Origin: Chamaecrista fasciculata
Taxonomy: Eukaryota; Streptophyta; Magnoliopsida; Fabales; Fabaceae
DNA: 64,000 bases
Reading direction: 5' to 3'
Assembly: GCA_003254925.1 (NCBI GenBank)
Contig: QANZ01023505.1
Location: 3,041 to 67,040, forward strand
Shown: in pieces, positions 58,731 to 64,000 of the stretch
Position numbering within the stretch: position 1 is the first letter of the stretch
How the letters are laid out: every line of letters begins with the position of its first letter
Translations under genes and position numbers: made by a program
The notes under the pieces: generated by a model
The model's input: only the letters and a program-made list of their open reading frames with translations
Databases searched by the model: none
What the model was told of the DNA's origin: nothing

Positions 58731-58739
58731 ATCCTTTTA
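58731..58739 (-). promoter_or_regulatory. LTR promoter TATA box
   Basis: AGTATAAAAGGAT on the minus strand gives a strong TATAAAAGG box inside the inferred LTR, in the sense orientation of the integrase gene. Confidence 0.5.
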
Positions 58740-59045
58740 TACTGGCGAAACGTGATCTTTTCGGCCTAGATATGGTCGACTATGATCTTAAATGATTTGG
58801 CCAAATCAGTTGTGATCTTGAGGGAAATCCTAACTGGTTGTTATCTTAGCAGATCTGGATGTTAAGATACGGAAATAAGTTGTTACTTGAGCAGAGGAAT
58901 CGTATGGAGATCAGTCTCTTCCTGGCTCTCTGTAGCAACGCTTCTTTTCAGCCTTTCTCGTGAACGCCTGGTTGTTGGCGTTCTCAACCGACGTAAGGTA
59001 TTTTGGTGCCTTATCCATGTCAGGACTCTTTCTTCGGGCGCCTAG

Positions 59046-59237
59046 CTATTGGCGTTGTCAATTGTCGTGAGGCGCTTGGCGCCTTATTCGTGTAGAACTC
59101 TTTTGGCGTTCTCGCCCAAGGGATTCCTTTCATGAGCTGTGCTATTGGCGTTGTCAATTGTCGTGAGGCGCTTGGCGCCTTATTCGTGTAGAACTCTTTT
59201 GGCGTTCTCGCCCAAGGGATTCCTTTGATGAGCTGTG
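59046..59237. repeat. 96-bp tandem duplication in the LTR U3
   Basis: Two nearly identical units start CTATTGGCGTTGTCAATTG at 59046 and 59142. Each holds GAGGCGCTTGGCGCC and TTTTGGCGTTCTCGCCCAAG. A diverged third piece precedes them (58970-59010). Confidence 0.8.
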
Positions 59238-59671
59238 AACGCCTATGGCCTAGGTCTTCTAGGCTTCCAAGTCATTTGGCCTATTATCACTAGTCCCAAC
59301 AAAAAGGAGTGGAGCTCTGTCCCCACCAGTGGAGTCCCTACCAAGGGCGTTGTCGTTCTTATGCTACTTGTCGTTAAGCTCGTGATAATTCCGACCAGGC
59401 GTTGCGAGCGTTGGCGCCACACGTTGCGTATCGTGTCTGTAAGGCGTTTCTTGTGTAGGCGCCACTTCGAGTGGCGTTGATTGATATTAACGCCAGCTGA
59501 CCTTGTCTTTTCACATCCCTCGCTGTCGTTTCGAGTTCGCGTGTCAGGTTCATAGTGGCCACGTGCCATTACGCGATTTGCCTACCCTTCATCATGATGG
59601 CGGGTCGTGTACCGAGGGGGGCGCATTTAATGCGGCGCTTCGATTTTCGTGAAAAGTTCAAAAAACCGCCA

Positions 59672-59692
59672 TTTCTCTTCCTTTTCCCCCCC
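59672..59692 (-). other. polypurine tract
   Basis: The minus strand reads seven G followed by AAAAGGAAGAGAAA, immediately before TG of the inferred LTR. This is the usual primer for plus-strand DNA synthesis in LTR retrotransposons. Confidence 0.55.
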
Positions 59693-60052
59693 ACTTCGAC
59701 ATTTTCGTGCTTTTCAAACTTCTTTCTTCCCCAAGCTTTTCTCTGCGTTTTCGAGGTTTCCGAAATCGATCTTCTTCCTTCATCCTCTTGATGTGCTGTT
59801 GCTGTTGCTTTTCTTCGTCAAGTGTGTTCGAGATTTTCCCGGTAAGTGATTTATCGGTTCCCTTTCGTCATTCCTTTTTCTTTATTTTGAGTCTCTGGGT
59901 TTGGTTCGATGTTTGTTCATATTCGTTCTTCATGTTCTTCGCAGTTTCTTTCAAATCTTGCTTCGTGAGTTCCTTCGACTACTTCAGGCATTCATGGATT
60001 TTGAAAAAAGTGAGTTCTTCTCCTTCCGAAACTTTTACTGCCTTTTTGTTTC

Positions 60053-62516
60053 TTGTTACTTGTCATTCTGGGTTGGGTTTATGGTCTGGTGATCAACCAT
60101 AATTTGCCAAGGGTTTCCCCCCCCCTTTTCTTGCTGGTGGATGGAGATGCAATCTCCGAGAAATGTACTGAACTGGTCCCTGTTTCCACAGCTACTGGAA
60201 ACAAGGTGGTTCCTGAGCCGTCAGCGCCTGTGGCGTCAGCGCCAACGACGGTCGCTTCTCCCATGGAAAGGACTGGCGGTGATGCCGTGGACTCCTCTTC
60301 TTCGACTTCCACAGAGATTCGAGAGATGCTGTCTTCGGACGAGGCGTCCATGGGAGAGGAACGTCCAATGGTTCAAGCCGCAGCTCCTATATGGGCGTCT
60401 ATAGGAGATGGTAATCCACGGCAGACAATCTTCGGGGAGGAGGTTGATTTTCTCGCTTACCCAGATTGGTTTCTTTCTTCCAACAAGGGACTTGCTAAAG
60501 TTCCGTGGGTCAAGGGCACCGTTGAGACCATGCCTTGCGGCCCTGACAGGGCCCAAGTGATGAGGAATGCACGCCCCGTCGTCGATTGGCGTCGCCAAAA
60601 TCTTGATGAGAAGGTTCAACAAGGTTATTTGGACCAAACCAACGACGCTGTCAAAGAATTTTGGTCCTGGCTTCATGACGACGAATTTATCCGCGATCTC
60701 AACAAGGAACTAATAAACAATTCACCTCGCCGGCGTTCCTCGGGATGTCGGATTTCGACACTTAGCCATCTGAAGGACCTTCCTAGCATGCTCTATACTG
60801 ATGGTAGAGGGTTCATGATTTGCGAGCACGTTCTACAAAGCTGTGATATCGAGATGCCTTTCAACTCAGCAGTGCTGGATTTGCTGGCGATTATGAACAT
60901 TGCTCCTATTCAAATAAGTGCTAATGGTTGGCGCATCCTTCTCGGCTTCATCGCCAAGTGCCAGAGGGATGGCGTTCGTGCTACGGCGCGGTTGTTCCTT
61001 TTCTTCTTTTACCCGCGATGGGTGGATAACGCCTTTATTTCTTATTATCGGCGTCCTGGGCGCCCGTTGATCCTTGAGCATGCTGTCAGCAACCCTAAGG
61101 AGTGACAGTACAAATTCTTCTTCATTGAGGGGTCTGGATCTAGGCGTCCTTTCTGGGTTCGTGCGTCCGACGAGCGCGCCATGTTCCCATTGTCTTGGCG
61201 GAGGCCACGTCTTGGTCCGTTTGAGTGTAATTGGAGGGATTTGACTGTGGAGGAGCGTTTGGGGGCCCTTCGGTTGATCACCACAGACCCCCTCGACCCT
61301 AAGCGTTGTATGTTTGTTATTGCTTTGTTAAGTTTGGATTGTTTTATTCTTTGTACTAATTCCTGTTTTGGTTTTGTCAGTGCTCGAGGCGAATGCTGCC
61401 GATGTCATTGGGAGTCGTTGCGCCCAAGCTGATAAAGGCAAGGGAAAAGCAGTTGCTGCTCCAAAGAAGGCGTCATCCGCCACTGTCGCTGCTGCTCCGA
61501 GGAAGACAGGGGGCGTTGTCATTCGTGAGCTCTCGACAACTTTGCGCCCTCCGTCTCAGCCTTCCAAAGGAAAAGAGAGTATTGTCTCGGCCAAGGACGG
61601 GGAGCCCCCGAAAAAGCGTCAGCGCCCTTCCGTAGAGGTCCCCCAAATTCCAGCGCTTCCAGAGGTTGATGATTTCAATGCTTTGGAGTTCCTGTCCAAA
61701 TCCCTTTCGGAGGCTGGTTCGGTCAAGAGGGACAACCTAGCTCGGGCGTCGACAGAGAATTCGCAGGACCCTTCCAAAGAGGCGGCTAGATTTCTCCTTG
61801 CCACTGGGATGCGGTTGTTAGCCAATAGCGTCTCCAGGAAGGATCTTTTATCTAAACGAGACGCCGCTCGTGATGACGCCAAGAGAGCTCGCCAAGATCT
61901 GATTGAGTTGAAGGATGAGCTCAATGTGACGAAGGCGTCACAGGAGTCGCTCCAGGGAGATTATGATCGAAGGGGCCGTAGGTTGCAAGAAGTTAACAAC
62001 TTGAACGAGGAGCTTAATGCAAAGGTGGCGTCTCTGACGATAGAATTGCGGGAGTCGCAGGAGAACTTCAAGGCTTTGGGCGCCATGGCTTTGCGCCAGG
62101 TCAAATGGAGGGGCTCACGCTACAATTATATCGGCTTCAAGAACGCCATAGCACAGTTGCGACTTCGTAATCCCAACCTTGATGTTACGGGGATTTGTCC
62201 AAACAAAGTTGTGGAAGGGAGGCTCATTCGGGATCCCCTCCGTACTGATGCCATAGCAAAGATACCCCGTATGCCCGACAAATTTGACCTTGAGGGGTAC
62301 AATTCTGAAGGCGATGAGGACTTCCCGTGGTTCCCCAACATGGAAGTTCCTCTTCCTGGAGAGGGCGTTCCTGCTGAGACAGCGCCTCCTGTTGCTTTGG
62401 GTGCTAGCGCAAGTGGCGTTGCGGCTCAGGAAGTGGAGGCAAACGTCCCATCAAGGGAGAACGCCGAGGGTGGCCCAAGTGCTGCTACGTCCGAGAGCGC
62501 CCCTTCTGCTGCTTAG
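60053..62516 (+). pseudogene. antisense additional ORF (aORF) of a Tat-type gypsy element
   Basis: Exon A ends at 61307 (CGTT|GTATGT) and exon B starts at 61381 (TTTTGTCAG|TGCTCGAGG); the 73-nt intron keeps the frame. Exon A encodes the 'putative gypsy type transposon' region (Transposase_28-like): FNSAVLDLLAIMNIAPIQIS, GWRILLGFIAKCQRDGV, ATARLFLFFFYPRW. Exon B has a basic, low-complexity stretch (DKGKGKAVAAPKKAS), a coiled coil (about 61880-62080) and an acidic tail, ending TAA-type at 62514-62516. An in-frame TGA at 61103-61105 (NPKE*QYKFFF) breaks it, possibly a Trp codon originally. It runs opposite to the integrase, as known for antisense ORFs between pol and the 3' LTR in Grande-type elements. 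Function unknown. The true start is uncertain; more than one upstream ATG and a further leader intron are possible. Confidence 0.7.
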
Positions 62517-63039
62517 GCCTGCGTGCCTTTGTTTACTTGGTTGGGCCTTCGTGCCCTTTTGTAAATTTTTGTTTAGTTTTGTTATGGCGTAGACGCCATT
62601 TTTGAATTGTGGATTATGCTTGGCCCGTAGGCCATTTTTCTTTGAACATATGGGCATTGATGCCTTTGAGATGCTTCCTCTTGATGTTTTGATTAGTCTT
62701 GCGTTTTTCTTTATTGTCATTCCTGCGATTTGATCGTTATGTTTGTTTTGCACTATGAAGTGCTGCCTCTCGTTGGGCACGTTCGAGCGTTTTGCGTATT
62801 TTACGCTAAGTTTTGACTAGTCATCCAAGGGAGGGTCGGTCCGCATGGTAGTGAGTGCCATACTCACAAGGCTCCTTCGAGGGCCTTTTCGCTGCTGTAC
62901 CGAGGACGTCCCCCCGAGCAGCTCCAACTTCATTATTTGTTGGAGTGAAAAATATAATTCATTGATTTGTGAAAGCAAAGTACAACTGGCGTCATAGCCT
63001 TATTCAAACAACGCTATAACTTAAACGAAATTTATCCAC
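62517..63039. other. spacer between convergent aORF and integrase ends
   Basis: Holds both 3' ends of the retroelement's opposed transcription units. No ORF or clear site seen. GC content is intermediate. Confidence 0.5.
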
Positions 63040-64000
63040 CTAGGGAAAATAAAACTTGAGTTTAGCCATGTTCCAGGCGTTCGGCAGTGATTTCCCTTCT
63101 GGCGTTTCCAGTCGGAAGGCGTTCCCGGGTAGGACTTCTACGACTCTGTAGGGGCCTTCCCAGTTTGGTCCGAGCTTGCCATGTCTAGGATGTTTTCTGT
63201 TGTTTTCGACAGTTCTAAGCACCAAATCTCCCTCTTTGAGAGTCCTAGGTTTGATTTTTGAGTCATGGTATCTCTTCACCATTTGATTGTAGGCAGCTTG
63301 TCTGATGGCTGCAACCTCTCTTCTTTCCTCTAAGCTATCTAAGGCTTGGAGCCTGGAGTTGGCGTCATTGGTATTTGGATAATTGATTATCCTCTCAGTC
63401 GGGACGTTCACTTCGGCAGGTATGACCGCTTCATGTCCGTATGCTAAGGCGAAAGGCGTTTCTTTCGTAGCTGTTTGTTCTGTGGTCCTGTATGACCATA
63501 GGACTGAGGGGAGCTCATCAACCCATCTTCCCTTAGCTGACTCCAGTCTTTTCTTGATTCCTTGTATGATGATTCTGTTGGCTAACTCAACTTGGCCGTT
63601 TGTAGCTGGATGTTCTACCGAGGTGGTTTTGTGATGAATTTTCCAAGCCTTGCAAAAGTCTTGGAACTTTCTACTTGTGAATTGGGCGCCATTGTCAGAT
63701 ATTAGAGTGTTTGGGACTCCAAACCTAGTAATGACGTTCTGCCATAGGAACTTCTCCATGGCTTCCGAAGTTATGGACGCCACTGCCTTGGCTTCCACCC
63801 ATTTTGTGAAGTAGTCAACGGCGACTATGAGAAACTTTCTTTGATAGGCTGCTGTTGGGAATGGTCCTGCAATATCGATTCCCCATAAGTCAAACGGCCA
63901 AGGGGAGGTGATGGCGCTCAGGGGAGCTGCATGTGTATGGATCATATTAGCGTATTTCTGACATTTCTCGCATGAGCGTACAACGTTCTCAGCGTCTTGT
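63040..64000 (-). CDS. Ty3/gypsy integrase, C-terminal part of pol (partial)
   Basis: The frame enters from the window end (codon at 63999) and stops at 63040, so only the 3' end of a longer pol ORF is present. Seen in order: CEKCQKYA, the Cys half of the HHCC zinc motif; the DDE core with WGIDIAGPF (first Asp), ISDNGAQF (second Asp) and NGQVELANRIIIQGIKKRL (Glu); ETPFALAYGHEAVIPAEV; and a C-terminal GPYRVVEVLPGNAFRLE GPY/F module without a chromodomain. This arrangement fits the Tat/Athila group of non-chromodomain gypsy elements. No stop or frameshift in the visible part. Minus strand is the sense strand of the element. Confidence 0.9.
   Translation of the reverse strand, partial: QDAENVVRSCEKCQKYANMIHTHAAPLSAITSPWPFDLWGIDIAGPFPTAAYQRKFLIVAVDYFTKWVEAKAVASITSEAMEKFLWQNVITRFGVPNTLISDNGAQFTSRKFQDFCKAWKIHHKTTSVEHPATNGQVELANRIIIQGIKKRLESAKGRWVDELPSVLWSYRTTEQTATKETPFALAYGHEAVIPAEVNVPTERIINYPNTNDANSRLQALDSLEERREVAAIRQAAYNQMVKRYHDSKIKPRTLKEGDLVLRTVENNRKHPRHGKLGPNWEGPYRVVEVLPGNAFRLETPEGKSLPNAWNMAKLKFYFP

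Larger units (their letters stand above)
58551..59671 (-). mobile_element. 3' LTR of the Tat-type gypsy element (left end approximate)
   Basis: The right end is set by the polypurine tract at 59672-59692, directly followed on the minus strand by TGGCGG. A minus-strand promoter (TATAAAAGG near 58731-58739) lies where the U3/R border is expected. The left end (58551) is only a guess from a TGG... start. Contains a 96-bp tandem duplication in U3. Confidence 0.5.

Overview
The window is nuclear DNA from a eudicot plant. It is AT-rich, its genes are intron-rich with plant-type GT-AG splice sites, and its long intergenic stretches are full of transposon remnants. Three host genes can be assembled exon by exon, all on the minus strand. 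They are a SAWADEE-domain protein (2749-6180, 6 exons, 434 aa), a vacuolar acid invertase of family GH32 (7477-13838, 7 exons including a 9-nt mini-exon, 645 aa) and a trehalose-6-phosphate phosphatase (19567-22169, 11 coding exons, 387 aa, with a likely spliced leader reaching about 25.1 kb). All three models close in frame. The invertase and the phosphatase both act in sugar metabolism and signalling, but nothing visible links their regulation.

From about 25 kb to 43 kb there is no convincing host gene. This stretch holds a G-box-rich GC island (26.8-27.1 kb), foldback and MULE-like elements with 9-11 bp target-site duplications, non-autonomous hAT-like elements rich in CCGG, tRNA-type SINEs, a Helitron-like 3' end and simple repeats. 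At 43.0-45.8 kb lies a 5'-truncated hAT transposase pseudogene with its 3' subterminal repeats. These directly abut a truncated and frameshifted GT61 glycosyltransferase fragment.

Between 48.6 and 54.9 kb three LTRs without internal regions (solo LTRs) sit inside one another, each with an exact 5-bp target-site duplication. The last 6 kb (58.5-64.0 kb) is the 3' part of a Tat-type Ty3/gypsy element read on the minus strand. Its integrase C-terminal part runs off the window end. A separate additional ORF on the opposite strand has a spliced intron and an internal stop. A likely polypurine tract and 3' LTR follow.

I did not find a new multi-gene system. The most unusual observations are these: a recurrent class of tiny insertions of 11-20 nt, each an A/T run plus a few bases, flanked by exact 12-19 bp direct repeats; a chain of hairpins sharing the arm TGAAAYCG inside a nested foldback element; insertions lying very close to invertase splice donors; and an NDPD instead of NDPN at the invertase active site. 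Sequencing gaps (N) at 24278-24279, 27899 and 31510 limit local interpretation.
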